NCBI GenBank assembly: GCA_025526995.1
Contig: JAHLKG010000024.1
Location: 124,001-188,000, forward strand
Source: Powellomyces hirtus
Lineage: Eukaryota > Chytridiomycota > Chytridiomycetes > Spizellomycetales > Powellomycetaceae
Direction: 5' to 3'
DNA: 64,000 nt
Below, piece by piece: positions 1-12,496 of this stretch (position 1 is the stretch's first letter; the number at the start of each line of letters is the position of its first letter). The notes under the pieces are model-generated. The model made no database searches, was not told where the DNA came from, and saw only the letters and a list, made by a program, of their open reading frames with translations. The translations under genes were made by a program, and so were the position numbers.

Positions 1-705
1 ACGTTGCGTGGGCTTGTACGTCTCCCTCATATCACTGTTACTTTTTGGTTTCATCCACTTACCAAATACGCCTCTGCGCAGCTCACGATTCGACCATCAT
101 GATTGCCCATGGCCGCGACAACCCGGCGATCCAGATCCCGTTTGGCGGCTTGCCCCTCGTGTCCCTGATCTTTGCGTCGGAAACATCGATTGTTGGAGTG
201 GGCCATGATTGTACGCCATTTTTGTTTGTGCTTCGTGGGCAGCAGTGGTAAGAATACAAAATCTTACAATCATAATCGCTGCCAAAGGAAGCGGTCGTCC
301 TCACCTTCTCTCATTTCTCTGGTCCACCAGGGAAGTCATTGGCAAATTGGACCAAGGCACAAAAAAAGCAGCCTCCAGCTCCTCGGCATTCAAAATGTTC
401 CAGCAGATGGATAGCCGCGCCCAGCAGCAGAATCCGGAAGTTGAACTCAACACGACTCACCAGAACACCATTACGTACGTCAAAAAACTCAAAAATGTGA
501 AAAGATGAACGGACGTTTTCTTGCTAAAGAGTCGCCCCCCCTCCTCTTTGCTAATGTGAATAACCTTTTCTTTTTTTTTTGCAGATGTGTCCGTCCTTAC
601 GCCGGGACCCCCGAGAACGTCACCAAATTCTCGACCTCTGGCGTGGATGGCAAATTGGTGATCTGGGACTTGTTGGCGTCGGGGATGGCGGGGTTGAAAA
701 TTTAA
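1..705 (+). CDS. ARPC1: Actin-related protein 2/3 complex subunit 1 (ARPC1/Arc40), C-terminal part
   Basis: This is the C-terminal end of the WD40 subunit of the Arp2/3 complex, which nucleates branched actin filaments. The 5' end lies outside the window. Exons: <1-15, 82-247, 331-474, 585-705; introns are 66, 83 and 110 nt with GT-AG ends. The spliced reading gives VAWASHDSTI, VGVGHDCTPFLF, then the acidic/basic linker WEVIGKLDQGTKKAAS, FKMFQQMDSRAQQ, and a final blade ending SGVDGKLVIWDL. The GHDC..P motif, the long insert before the last blade and the closing DGKLVIWDL are the family signature. The stop is TAA at 703-705. It converges on the myotubularin gene. Assignment is firm; only about 160 residues are visible. 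Confidence 0.93.
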
Positions 706-1137
706 AAAACATGAGAAAACCCGCCCCAAAAACACTGGGATATACATACACCCCACCATGTTGTGTGTGTGTGAGAGTAAAATGAACTTTGTATTCCTAC
801 TGCTGTGCCGCAACAACCAATATGTGGAATTCAAAAAAAAGGGGTACATCGCATTTCCAATCATATCAAAACAAAACAGGTTGGCGACACGGAAGATGTG
901 ATGTGATGTAGCCAAGGATTTTTAAAAAAAAATCAAAAAAGAAAAAGAAGTTGATGTGGATCGGTGCGGAGTGTCAAAACGCCATGCCCGCATCGTCCAG
1001 GATCTTTTTCTTTTTTATTTGCGACCAATATACAAGTGTGCCGGATGTTGCGGGTGTGAAACAAGCACGTCCAGAATGGTTTATCTACCAGCAGCAGCAG
1101 AGTGATTAACTTGATTCACGTTGTATATGTATATTCT
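706..1137. other. Convergent 3' spacer, ARPC1 / myotubularin
   Basis: 432 nt between two converging genes. It is A/T-rich with several A runs (near 833 and 924) and short GT stretches, as expected for two 3' UTRs and polyadenylation regions. No gene is visible. Confidence 0.6.
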
Positions 1138-4100
1138 TTATCCCATCAACGGATCCCATAGCGGATGCGGCATATCAGATGGCGGGGGTGGCGGTGGCGG
1201 CTGCGTCCCAGCCTCTCTTCCCTCACCTCCGCTCTTATCCCGCCCCGCTATTGATACCCGAGCGGGCGGGGAGGATGGTAGTGGCGGATACTGCTGCAGA
1301 GTCCTGGGCTGCGGTAGTAAATTCACGGCCGAGTCCTCATCGTCGTCGATCGGTTCCATCGTCAGAGAGGAGGTTGTTGTTGAAAGGGAGATGATGCTGG
1401 GTGTTTCGGTGTCGGCGGTGGGGAACGACGGAGGGGTCGGTGGTGGGGGATGGCGTGGTAGGGGTTCGCTATCCGACCCCGTGACAAATGTCGATTCCCA
1501 TGGGTTGGAGTAGCTGGGTGCTTTGACTGGCGTCGGACGTGGTCGCTGGGGCGGGGATGTGGACGCGAGGGGTTGGTGGTGTTGTTGTGGTGGTGGGATT
1601 GGTGAAGCCCCTCGCGGCTGTGCGAATGCGGCGCGTGGTGATGATGGTAACGGTGACGACGATCTAGACGGTTCCTTTTTAGAACTCCATGTCGGTACAC
1701 CCAACGGCACAAAGCTAGCATCATCCTCCCCCTCCTCAGCCTCCTCGCCACCATCATCGTCATCAACATCATCAACAAGTGACGTATCCCCCACCGTCGC
1801 CTCTTGCGGGTCTTTATCCATCTCAATCTCCTCTTCCCTCAAACACATGCCCGCCCAGTACTTCAAATTCATTGTAGTGGGGTAGAGGATGCGGCCATCG
1901 GGGCTGACTGTTCCGTGTGCACCGGGGTGGGTGCCTGCGGGTCCTGTCCCCGCACCCACGTCACTGCCATTACTGCTGGTTCGTGTTTCCGGCGGTATAT
2001 ACACTGGATTTTTGAACTCCTCCGCCCCGGCATACCGAACATAATCCCACACCGAGTGTGTCGCATCCATGATCCCACCCGCCGTGCCCGGGACGCGGTA
2101 ATGCATATACTCGCGTTCACAATTGAACAAGAAATTGCCAAACTGGCAGGCATACACATGGAGATGCAGTGCGGACAGCAACCGTTCCGAAAACTCGAAA
2201 TGGGTGGGGAACTGGGTCCAGAGTTGATAGACGCAGTCGAGGAATTGGGAAAAGACGGGTGAGATTTCGCGAGGTGCGAGGCTGTTGGGCGTGGAGATCT
2301 CGACCGAGGCGAGGGGTTCGGGTTGGTTGGTGGTGATGCTGCTTCCTCCTGTCCCGTGCGGTCCGGTGGGTGCTCGGGCAGATGGCTTGGGACTTCCCGG
2401 TATACTTGTCGATCCGAAAGGACTCGATCCGAGTGGTACTGTGGACGGGGCCAGCGATGGTGCATTTGCATTGCCCCCACCAAAGCTCAGACCCCCAATA
2501 TTTTTTCCCAAAAAGCTTTTGGCCACAGAAGTGATGGAATTGGACACGTTTCGGCGGGCGGCTTGGAGTTGCGCGCCAACGGATGACCGGTCGGGTGTTA
2601 GAGAATTGTCGCGCGAGAGATGTCCGCACCGATCGCGGAACTTGTGGCCGAATGAGACCCATTCTTTTTCGATCAGGACCGCGAATCCTTCAATGGTGCG
2701 GTAATAGGGGTCGAGACACAGTTCGGCGAGCGAGCAGAGTTGGGCTGTTCTGTCCCATCCGTCACTGTTTTGAATGTGGGGATGAGTAGGGGAGCACTGG
2801 CTAGGAATGGTAGTGAGGAGGTCCCGTACCTGCAATGTACTAGCACGTGGCTGTTTTGTAGGTGCACCTGCTTGACGATGGTCGCTGTCCCGTCCAGAAT
2901 GTGTCGGATATGCTTCAGCCAGCCGGATTTATTCAAGAGAGACTTTGGAACTGGACCAGACTCGACCGAGTTCATGGCTGAGCAGAAGATCGTCAGTAAG
3001 GATATGCCTTTAGTTGTACATCAACTGGTGTCGTCCAACAGTCATGCGCGTACCTTCCATCAACTTATTCATGCTATCTCTAACCACATGAATATTATCA
3101 ATGCCTAAGAACGAGATCTTGCAGCCTCGGTAATTCTCCACGTTTTCCGTTCCAGCACCAAGGGCAGTTTGCGCCATCGCATTCGCCGTAGGCCGCGCAT
3201 CAATGATCAGGTTAAACGACGTGGTCGATGGGGCCTTGGTGTTGCTAGAGAAGATCGCCTCAACGAGCTTCTCGTCTTGTATGGAGCGATTCTGCTTGAG
3301 CCCGACCAAGGGCTGACTGGATCGCGTTATGGATGCCTGTGTGTCACGCAATTAGATCAACGGGTGGACTCTTTCGCGTGGTAGAAGCCAGGGAGGTACC
3401 ATGTTGGGTCGGTGAAGGTAGCTCAGCGCTGGTATCCTCCCCTTGCTTCGGAACTTGGCGGTATATCGCAGCACGTTGTCACTGATCTTCGCGGGAACTA
3501 CTAGGCAGCGAGGATACGTTGGTGAAAACTGGAATTGAACAGGGAGAGGCGGCCCTTGTCAGCACTCTCGAGGTATGACTGCCTTGGCGCATGGTGTATC
3601 CCTACCTCATAAGTCTCGTTGACTGTGGTGAATCTCCACTGATCCGTCAAGGTTTCGACTCCAAGTCTTGCAAACTCCTTCACAGGATCAAACGCTAGCC
3701 ATGTCGCATCAGAGGGATACGGTTTTGACGGCTTGTAGGAGAATGCGTACAGCTGCTCTATCGATGCTAGAGGATTGTAAAGGAGTAACGTCCATGAGAT
3801 TCCCGACTACTCCTGACACAACCGGGAGCCAGGTTTTGAGGGAATCGCTCCCCTCATCTGCCTCACAATACGCACAGATATTCATCAGTTTCTGCAAACT
3901 TAAAAACACGTCGGTCGCGTCGCGTTCATTTGCAATGAACAGTCGTAGGTACTGGAAATTGCGGCAGGTGATGCATATGGGGTGCAGGCCCTGAGCCGTT
4001 GGGAATTTACGGTCGACGGATTGTAGGGTAGAGTAACTAATCTGGCCACGATAGTGAACCGGTTGCAAAGAATGAGGAATACAGTCACATGCTTCAGGTC

Positions 4101-4332
4101 GCTTAAACGCACCCATATTTCGGTGTCGCCACCTTCGGGACAAAACAAGAGGTGGTGGGCGAGAACATGTAGGGTCCCCAGATAGGATTTTCGGCCCTTT
4201 TCCACTTTTACACCGGAGACCTGAAGGTGGTTGACGTGAGTTATGTGCATAGAGACTGAGCACAGCGCGCCAAAGCCAGGCATGCTTTCTTCGGCGTTCC
4301 ACACACACCTTTGACACCTGAATGTGGTCCAT
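1138..4332 (-). CDS. YMR1: Myotubularin-family phosphoinositide 3-phosphatase (Ymr1-like)
   Basis: Predicted lipid phosphatase removing the 3-phosphate of PI3P/PI(3,5)P2 on endosomal membranes. Eight exons on the minus strand (4309-4332, 4113-4220, 3867-4041, 3606-3694, 3400-3528, 3054-3336, 2830-2977, 1138-2764) encode 860 residues. Residues 1 to about 120 form a PH-GRAM domain ([31 protein letters not shown]). The catalytic domain follows, with [18 protein letters not shown] and the CX5R signature HCSDGWDR near residue 317. An intron splits that signature between the Cys and the Asp (HCS|DGWDR). Conserved [14 protein letters not shown] and [13 protein letters not shown] elements continue to about residue 560. 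The tail is Pro/Ser- and Asp-rich low complexity with no FYVE or DENN domain, which fits the fungal form. Start chosen as the only ATG giving a GRAM start; it is divergent from TYW1. Confidence 0.92.
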
Positions 4333-4577
4333 CGAGCATGAATTACTCAGAGCCAGAATGATATTTCTCTTCGTCTCCCGTCTATCTATGGCCTATCCGA
4401 ATTCAAACGTGTTGTTTCCAAAAATGCAAAGTGTGGATGGCGATTCTTCGAAGAACCGCAGCGCGCGGAAGAGTCACGTGCAATCCACCGAGTTTGTGTT
4501 CTTTGGAACGAATTCTGTACTTTTTGTTTTCTTTTACCCCACACAACCCCACAAACTAAGGATAGCCTAAGTGAACA
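4333..4577. promoter_or_regulatory. Divergent promoter region, YMR1 / TYW1
   Basis: 245 bp between two opposed start codons, so both promoters must lie here or overlap the 5' UTRs. I see no clear TATA box. A CACGTG-like TCACGTGC sequence lies near 4474, a possible bHLH-type site, which is inference only. Confidence 0.4.
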
Positions 4578-7053
4578 ATGAGTGTTATTGTGGGCGTACT
4601 TCGTCATCCCGCATCTCTGGCAGCCGTCGCCGTTGCGCTATCATGGTGGTTCTTCTGGGGCATGAAAACCAATGGAACAAACTCGAAAGCCACAGATCAG
4701 TCGGAAGGCCACGGAAGTTCAGAAATTCAAATGGAGGAAGTCTCTCCGGTGGCTGTCGAGAAATCGGCGGTGACGCAGAGACGACGACGGGCGAAGAAGG
4801 AGAAGGAGAGTGATTCAGGGTGCTGTAAAACGGAGGGGGATGACCAAGGTTGTTGTTCAACTTCCACACCAACCGAGTCGAGTGGAGGGTGCTGCAAGAC
4901 GCCTGCTCCAGCGAAAGCGGCTCCAATCCCGACCGTTACTGTGAACGACGAAGAGATTGCAGAGGACCAGAAGATTACCGTCAAGGTTCTCTACGGAACT
5001 CAGACGCGGACGTCCCGCACACTTTCGTACCGGCTCAAAGAATTGGTCGAGGCCGCCATGCCCTTGGTCAAGGAAGTGCAAGTAATCAACATTGCCGACT
5101 ACGAAAACGAGGATTTGATGACCGAGACCTGTCCAGTAGTCTTCTTCTTATCCACATACTCGGAAGGCACGCCCACTGAGGATGCACAATGGTTCAGCAC
5201 GTGGCTCGAGGACTCTCGATTCGATCACCGAGTCGACAGGCAATGTATGCGGAACCTCCGATTCGCGGTCTTTGGACTGGGCGACTCGGTGTACGGCGAA
5301 CACTACTGTACCGTCTCGAAACGGGTTGATAAATATCTTGGCGAGCTGGGTGGTCGAAGAATGTGTCCTTTGGCATTCGGGGACAAGTCGGATGACACGG
5401 AACACCAATTTGTCTCCTGGACGAAACTGTACCTTTCCCGTCTCCTGGGCGTTGCCAACCATCTCTCCGTAGCGGGTGATATGAATTTTGACGAAACAGA
5501 GGAGGCTGAAGGCTATGAAAGTCCAGAACAAGAGGAAGAGGAAGATGCGGGTGCGGAAAGTGGTGGGGAAGGTCTGGTTGATTTGGAAGACATGGGCGCT
5601 ATGGCGGCCAAAATCAAAACTGCGAAAGCAGCGAAAGCCGATCAGGAATCGTCGTACATGCTCGAAAAGGCTGGACCGAAAACGAGCGTTGGTGAGGGCA
5701 TGCGACCGAAAAGGGTGACCAAAGAAATGGTGACACCGATGCTTCGAAAGTCATTGGAAAAGCAAGGGTATAAGATCGTGGGCACACATAGTGGAGTTAA
5801 GATCTGTCGATGGACGAAAGCTATGCTGCGAGGCCGTGGAGGATGCTACAAACATACCTTCTACGGTATCGAATCCCACCGATGTATGGGTAAGCAGAGT
5901 TTATTAAACATTACGCTCATCGTACATTCGCAATAGCTCATAAACTGATCAACGTCTTCATATCGCAATTGACAGAAACGACACCATCCCTGGCTTGTGC
6001 TAACAAATGTGTGTTCTGGTAAGTGGAGTAGGCTGTTGGCGGGGAATTGTTCTGTACGAAGGCGGAACGAAAGCAACCATTGACGACAACTTTCTTGTTT
6101 TTAGCTGGAGACAACACACCAACCCAGTGGGCACCGAGTGGCGATGGAAGCAGGATGATGCCCTGGATATTGTCGATGGCACGATGGCCAAGCACTACCA
6201 AATGATCAAACAATTGCGGGGTGTTCCAGGCGTCAAAGCTGAACGTTTCGAAGAGGCATTCACGATCAAGCACTGCGCTCTCTCCCTCGTCGGCGAACCG
6301 ATTATGTACCCCCAAATCAACGAGTTCATCGAGATCCTGCACTCGAGAAACGTCAGCTCGTTCCTCGTCACCAACGCACAGTTCCCCGATGCGATCCAGA
6401 GCCTGCAGCCAGTTACCCAATTGTATGTATCCATCGACGCGTCCAACAAGGAGGACTTGAAGAAAATCGATCGTCCTCTGTTCTCCGATTACTGGGAGCG
6501 CTTCATTGCTTGTCTCCAGATGTTGGGCGAGAAGGGACAACGCACGGTGTACCGTCTGACACTTGTTAAGGGAAAGAACGACTCGTTGGGAGAGTACCCG
6601 GCCCTGATTCGACAAGGGCGACCATCCTTCATTGAGGTCAAGGGTGTGACCTACTGCGGATTCTCAGGCGCTTCTCATTTGACGATGAAAAACGTCCCGT
6701 ACCATTTCGAAGTGCTGGATTTCTGTGAGAAGCTCTGCGCGCAACTGGCAGCTGAAGGCAGCGGCAACTACGCTGTCGCATCTGTGCACGAACATTCCTG
6801 CAGTGTCCTCATTGCGGACAAGGACAAGTTCTTCAAAGATGGAGAGTGGTGGACGTGGATTGACTACAACCGGTTCTTTGAACTTATCAGAGAAGGAAAA
6901 CCGTTTACGTCATTGGACTACATGGCGAAGACGCCCGATTGGGCAGTGGTGGGTGATGAACGAGGTGGCTTTGACCCGGAAGAGACCAGATGGTATCGGA
7001 AAGGGAAGAAAGCAGCCAAGGAGGAGGAAGGAGAGGTGGAGCCTGCCCGATGA
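4578..7053 (+). CDS. TYW1: tRNA wybutosine-synthesizing protein 1 (TYW1), radical SAM
   Basis: Makes the tricyclic core (imG-14) from m1G37 of tRNA-Phe using pyruvate, SAM and flavin. Exons 4578-5889, 5976-6018, 6105-7053 encode 767 residues. The order is an N-terminal membrane anchor (about residues 8-26), a Cys-rich linker with three GCC doublets (about 78-115), a flavodoxin domain (VKVLYGTQTRTSRTLSYRL and FGLGDSVYGEHYC), an acidic linker, GVKICRWTKAMLRGRGGCYK, then the radical-SAM cluster C445-ANK-C449-VF-C452. The 43-nt middle exon encodes almost exactly that CX3CX2C motif. The C-terminal half (CALSLVGEPIMYP, YVSIDASNKEDL, IEVKGVTYCG) matches TYW1 closely. Yeast TYW1 also has the anchor and GCC-type repeats, so these are family traits. 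Stop TGA at 7051-7053. Confidence 0.97.
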
Positions 7054-8169
7054 GCTCGATTAACGGCAACACGGGGTGTTGGAGGGTGATGATAACCAGT
7101 GTCTGGATAGCGGAATGGATGTACTACCTTAATCAGAGTTGATCAAACAGGAGACACTGGAGACATCATTCGATATGGTTTTGGAAGTTCACCGAAGTTC
7201 ATCTCAATTGTATTACAACATTGCTTAAACACTTCATTCAATGTGTCTTTCGCATCTCTCGACACAACGTGAATCGGGCGGAAGCAGCGTTATAGCGCAT
7301 TGTCTAGTTACTGGAACCAGTGTGACTACATTTCGGCCTTTGTACTTGAAACGGTAGATGTGGGTTGACGGTACCGTTGACAAATGCTCAGGACCACTTT
7401 GGGACGTTGTCAAAACAAGTTTGTTTAGTGTTTTTTAATCTGGTTCGAGAACTGTCAGGCTGTGACATGAATGTGGTGGACTTTTTCGCCATGTTTTAAT
7501 TCAGATTAAAAAAGAATCAACACAAGAGTGACAAGATGACACGCAATCGACTTTGTTATAGGTGACGTTTTGGTGAGTACGATAATTTGTTGCCCGTCAG
7601 ATGTGCACTCAATGGCAGTCACTCGCCCACCATAAAAAACAAAAATGTGGTGATTGTCCATGGGGATAGCACAGCATTGCTGAGGTCACGATCACTGCAA
7701 AAAAGTATTGCTCAGCCCCCTCAAAAAACAGAAAAACTTGAGATGAATAGAAGTGTTAAGTTCTTATGGGCTCTAATGTGTGTCAGTCACCGGAGGCCCA
7801 TTCCCATTTTCGTGGGACCCACGAGCGCGTCGCATGAGGACCATGACGAACCGTGGAATGTTCGCGCCCAACAAAGATTTCTAGCTTTCCGCTCCGTCCC
7901 ACGCGTCTTGTCCACATGTAAGAAACGTTTCCACACGAAGCACAGAAAAAAAACCCATGTCATCTTAACCAAAACATTCAGGCATGGGATGCATTGTTTG
8001 ATGAAAAAATAAGAGACGGCGAGGGATATAAATATGGAGGGGTTGGGCGGGTATTCCCCTCCTCATTCACCACAACTCAACACATACACTTCACTCACAA
8101 CATCGAGTTTTGAACACTCTTCTCTGAACTGCCGCTACCTGCAAGCTTCCTGTAACCGCCCACATAAAA
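7054..8169. other. Intergenic region upstream of the small proline-rich gene
   Basis: 1.1 kb holding the TYW1 3' UTR and the promoter and 5' leader of the gene at 8170. An open frame at 7587-8012 has no recognisable motif or gene-like composition and is not called. The only clear signal is the TATA box at 8027. Confidence 0.5.
8027..8034 (+). promoter_or_regulatory. TATA box (TATAAATA)
   Basis: A perfect TATAAATA, 143 bp upstream of the ATG at 8170, followed by a C/A-rich leader (CCTCCTCATTCACCACAACT). It is the clearest core promoter in the window and supports the small downstream frame being transcribed, perhaps inducibly. Confidence 0.55.
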
Positions 8170-8598
8170 ATGCCTGCCACATCTAACTCCGCCCCCACTG
8201 CTTCGAGCACCCCAGTCCTCCCGAACGCCGAGCCTCGACCTCCATCTCCGCTCTCACTCCCTATGCTCAGCTCAATGATGATGTTCGACGGTACACGTAT
8301 CAAAAGTCTCAAGTCCAAGCCTCTCTCACCCCAGAAGCCAAAAAAGACGTCGAGCCTAGAGCCATCTCCGCTCTCATTCCCGGTCTCCGCAGTCATGTTC
8401 GATGGTATGCGTCTGAACGCTCGCCCGTCACCACCTCCAGCATCGCCGGAACAGAAGCCGCCGAAACCCTCCCTGTCGTATCGTACAAAGATGGCTGTGT
8501 CGTATCTAATGGATAAGAAACCATCGTCCGACACAAAGCCAGCCCCGAGCAAGCCGGCATCGCATCCCAAGCCTGTGATGATGCGATCCTGTGTCTGA
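8170..8598 (+). CDS. Small Pro/Ser/Lys-rich protein with internal repeat (hypothetical)
   Basis: An intronless frame of 142 residues, rich in Pro, Ser, Lys and Met. I recognise no family. It contains an imperfect internal duplication: PSPLSLPMLSSMMMFDGTRI near residue 25 and PSPLSFPVSAVMFDGMRL near residue 65, sharing PSPLS and MFDG.R. No signal peptide or membrane segment is visible; the sequence looks disordered and basic and ends MMRSCV. A TATA box 143 bp upstream and an AAAAATG start context support expression. The repeated MFDG.R element may be a short binding motif, but that is speculation. It could also be a chance frame; the repeat and promoter argue against this. Confidence 0.5.
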   Translation: MPATSNSAPTASSTPVLPNAEPRPPSPLSLPMLSSMMMFDGTRIKSLKSKPLSPQKPKKTSSLEPSPLSFPVSAVMFDGMRLNARPSPPPASPEQKPPKPSLSYRTKMAVSYLMDKKPSSDTKPAPSKPASHPKPVMMRSCV

Positions 8599-9057
8599 GT
8601 TCGATAGCTGATGACTACTCGTCTCGTCCATGATCATTTGTACATATAAGACTCTGCTCATCAGTTGAATACCCTACCCTGAATATATAATTCTGTTCAC
8701 TCCTGATCTATCTGTGTCAATTTTTTACTTGAGAGCATGTTTGACGAAGGCTCGCTCTGCGAAGCTTTTGCGGGGTACAGATGCGTGTTCAGTGTTCACC
8801 AAAGTGTCAACGCATCTCCCGCGCATCTGCGCGATGTGGCGAACGCGGCGCCTACTCCTGGGATTGAGAGTCACTGCTTATGCGGTCATTTCAGGCATTC
8901 CCATCCTGTCATTTTGTTTGCACGAGCTGCTGGGAACTTCCAGCCCATTTTAGAAGCAGCTAACCATCGACATATCCTCCCCGTCGGCACCTGCTACCTC
9001 AAAGGATCCATCGTCTCTGCATACTTTCTCTAACCTTACCGCCAACCGCCGATAGAT
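8599..9057. other. Intergenic spacer upstream of VIP1
   Basis: 459 nt between the small proline-rich gene and VIP1. It should contain a 3' UTR and the VIP1 promoter. A frame at 8737-9033 shows no family signal and runs into the VIP1 leader, so it is not called. No other structure seen. Confidence 0.5.
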
Positions 9058-12000
9058 ATGAGTGTTCCCGACGTCGTTTCCGCTGTGAAGCCCAAATGTA
9101 CGGCATGGAATGGCAGTCTCTTCATGCACGTGCCATGGTTTTGACATTTCTGTTTCTTTTTTCATAGGGGTTATTGGCGTTTGCGCCATGGACACCAAAG
9201 GTGGGTACGGCTGTTGGTTTGTATGTGCGTGGTTTGTGCAGTCAACTAACATTCCACGCAGCTCGCTCTAAACCAATGAGAAACATTCTCAACCGACTCT
9301 TATCGTCTGGAGACTTTGAGGCCGTCATTTTTGGTGATAAGGTCATTTTGGATGAAGGTGATCATCGTCAACTGGATTACAACGCACAAGATTGTTGATT
9401 TTGCGCAACGAACTGACTCTGCTTGCTTGCTTCTTGAATGAGCAGAAGTGGAAAACTGGCCAAGCTGCGACTTCCTCATCTCCTTCTTCTCAAACGGCTT
9501 CCCGCTGGAAAAAGCTATCGACTATGTTCGGCTCCGACGCCCGTTCTGCGTGAACGATCTCCCCATGCAACAATTGATCTGGGATCGCCGATTAGTGTTG
9601 CGGATTCTGGACAAGATCGGTATTCCAACTCCTCGAAGACTTCGAACCCACACTGGAGATGAACCGGTCATTTCTCCCGAAAACAGAGATCGATTGAAGA
9701 AGCTTGATATTGAACCGCCGGAGGGGCCTCAACCGCTCGTGGAAGCGGAAATGGTCGATGCGGATACGATCAAGATTGGTGACCAGATTATCAAGAAGCC
9801 GTTTGTGGAAAAGCCAGTGTCGGGAGAGAATCACAATGTGTACATCTACTACTCCAAAGCGATGGGTGGAGGCGTTCGGAGACTCTTCCGGAAGGTACTG
9901 TGAACACGCGTGTGAGCTGTATCGAGATGCTGTGAGCCATCTGACAATGCAGTGGATAGGTTGGAAACAAGTCTAGTGAATTCTGCCCAGATGTGGTGGA
10001 TATTCGAAGAGACGGCTCTTACATCTATGAGGAGTTCATGAACGTCGATAATGCGGAGGATGTCAAAGTTTACACTGTCGGTGACAGATACACCCACGCC
10101 GAGACCCGAAAGTATGATATAGCTGATATTTTGTTCACATGAGTTCAGGGACACTCACGTATGATTTTGCAGATCTCCAGTCGTGGACGGTGTCGTCCGC
10201 CGGAACGCCGAAGGCAAAGAGGTGCGATATATCACCGCCTTGACTCCAGAGGAGAAAGAAATGGCCAAGCGAATCACAGTGGCATTCGGTCAAACCGTCT
10301 GCGGGTTCGATCTACTACGCGCCAATGGCAAATCGTACGTCATTGACGTCAACGGTTGGTCGTTCGTGAAGGGCAATGACGACTATTATGACAAATGCTC
10401 GTACACGCTGCGACAAGTCTTTTTGGAACATGCCGCTACAGCACAGCCGGCGAATATGCATAAGGAGCTGAGCATTGAAAACCAATGGAAGCTGAAGGCT
10501 TTCTTATCGGTCATGCGTCATGCCGATCGTACACCAAAGCAAAAGATGAAGGTATGGTGGCGTGATCAATCTTTCAGCAAGTGCGTCAGACTAAATAACT
10601 GCTTCTTGCAGTTCAGCTTTGTGAGCAAACCGTTTATGGACCTCCTCAATGGTCAAGAAGGCGAAGTCGTGTTTAAAAAGCAGGAGCAGTTGGATCGTGT
10701 CACAGCTGCTGCTCGCAATGCTCTTGCAAATCAGCTGGAAGATGTTGCTGTCCTTAACCAACTCTTGGAAATCATGGACGCTAAATCTCATCTTTCTGGA
10801 ACCAAGGCTCAGATCAAGCCGCAATTCAAAAAGAAGGAGAAGCTTTTGGACAAGGTTCAGCTGGTTGTAAAATGGGGAGGCGAGTTTACGCACGGGGGGC
10901 GACACCAGACGAAAGAGATTGGGGAGAATTACCGGAAAGACCTCATGATCATCAATAAGGAGCTGCTGGACGACGTCAAGATATACAGCAGCTCTGAGCA
11001 ACGTGTCACTGCCACCGCAGACTTTTTTGTCAGATCTTTCCTTCAGTTGTCTGAAGTACCTGACGATTACACGATTGTTAGCAAAGAAATGCTGGATGAT
11101 TCGAACGCTGTGAAGGAGCAGACGGAAAATGTCAAATGGAGACTCCAGGAAATCTTGAACTCGGACACTGGCGTGAAACTGGATGATGACGGCAAAGCGA
11201 AAGCGGACCCGCCAACGTTTGTTGAGGATACCATCAAGCTTCTCCGCATTTTGAGGACAGTGATGAGAGATAACTTCCAGAAGATGGATGTGGACATTAT
11301 TCAGCGACGGTGGTGCTGCGCGGAAACACCTGGACTATTCAAGGTACGCTACAAGGTTCTTACCATCTTAAGATAGAATACGCATTAACAGTATTTTAGG
11401 AACGATGGGAGAAACTGATGAGAGATTTCTGCGATGTGGAACGAAAGTCTTTTGATCCCTCAAAGATCTCGGAGCTTTACGATTCATTGAAATATGATCT
11501 GATTCACAAGTACCTCAACGTTACATCACTTGCGTTGATGATGTGTCCTCTTACCTGTGGAATTGTCCTTTTTCGTTTAGCCGAGACTTTTGCCTCACCA
11601 TCTTCAGCTCTACCGAGCACAACGGAGACCTACTGAAGCAACTCTATCACAAGAGCAAGGTCATGTTTGATTTTATTGCGCCAAAAGAATATGGAATTGA
11701 GGTACGACCCAGGGTTTGCACAAATTACCTAGTAGTAGAAGGATTCCAATACTGACAATGTGACGTTCAGGACGAAGAAAAGCTCGAGATTGGCGTTCTC
11801 AGCTCGGTCGCCTTGCTGCGACAGCTGGTAGCGGATCTGCAAGCTGCACGATCTTCGCCAAAACCCAGCGCGCGATTCTATTTCACCAAGGAAAGCAAGA
11901 TCATTTCGCTGCTCAACATTGTTTTGTTATGCGGCCTCCCGACGCGGGTTGACAAAGTGGAGGAATTGGATTGTAAGTCGTTCATGGCAAAAAAAAAAAA

Positions 12001-12496
12001 AAAAATCCGTGTCGTGCGCGGCAGATTTTCTTACCCATGCGTTGTGGGACATGATCTAGATCTGACTCAGATTACGTTTGAGCTGTATGAACGGGGACGA
12101 GGTCTGGGTATGGATTACTCGGAAGCCCGCGAGTTTTCACTGCGGATTGGGTTCAGTCAGGGTATGTGTGACACAATTAGCAGGTGATCACACGCTCATA
12201 ACTCCTAACTGACAATGTTCCCCAACAGGCGCTCACAACTCCAACCTCATTGACCTGTCCCTCGACAGCAAACACTCGCTCTCCGTCAAGCCCAGAATGT
12301 AAGAAGTTGCAGACCCCCGTGTCGTTGGTTGAGTCACAACCAAAAAAAAAAAGGCAGCTATACTTATTGCCCCCCCCCCCCCCTCCTTGCAATTTTGTTT
12401 TGTAGATGGATTAGCGACCATGTCTCGTTGGACGATGCACTCAGCTTCCTGACCCCGCGCATGAGTGCAAGTCCGACCCCGTCCACACCGAAATAG
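9058..12496 (+). CDS. VIP1: Inositol hexakisphosphate/heptakisphosphate kinase (VIP1/Asp1/PPIP5K)
   Basis: A bifunctional enzyme that makes and degrades 1-pyrophosphorylated inositol phosphates, affecting phosphate sensing, microtubules and morphogenesis. Thirteen exons: 9058-9097, 9168-9200, 9262-9357, 9446-9894, 9960-10111, 10173-10551, 10612-11343, 11400-11509, 11581-11701, 11771-11972, 12060-12161, 12229-12298, 12406-12496; 858 residues with phases consistent throughout. The N-terminal ATP-grasp kinase has [43 protein letters not shown] and [12 protein letters not shown]. The histidine-acid phosphatase-like domain starts with [12 protein letters not shown] near residue 372 and runs through KEYGIE and DKVEELDYLTQIT. 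The protein ends soon after [11 protein letters not shown], so it lacks the long C-terminal tail of animal PPIP5K and is compact for the family. The intron before the last exon has a C14 run. Confidence 0.95.

Noticed and set aside
7587..8012. 141-codon frame upstream of the small proline-rich gene
   Set aside because: No family motif, no promoter of its own, odd composition, and it lies where the promoter of 8170 should be.
8737..9033. 98-codon frame before VIP1
   Set aside because: No recognisable domain; overlaps the expected VIP1 5' UTR.
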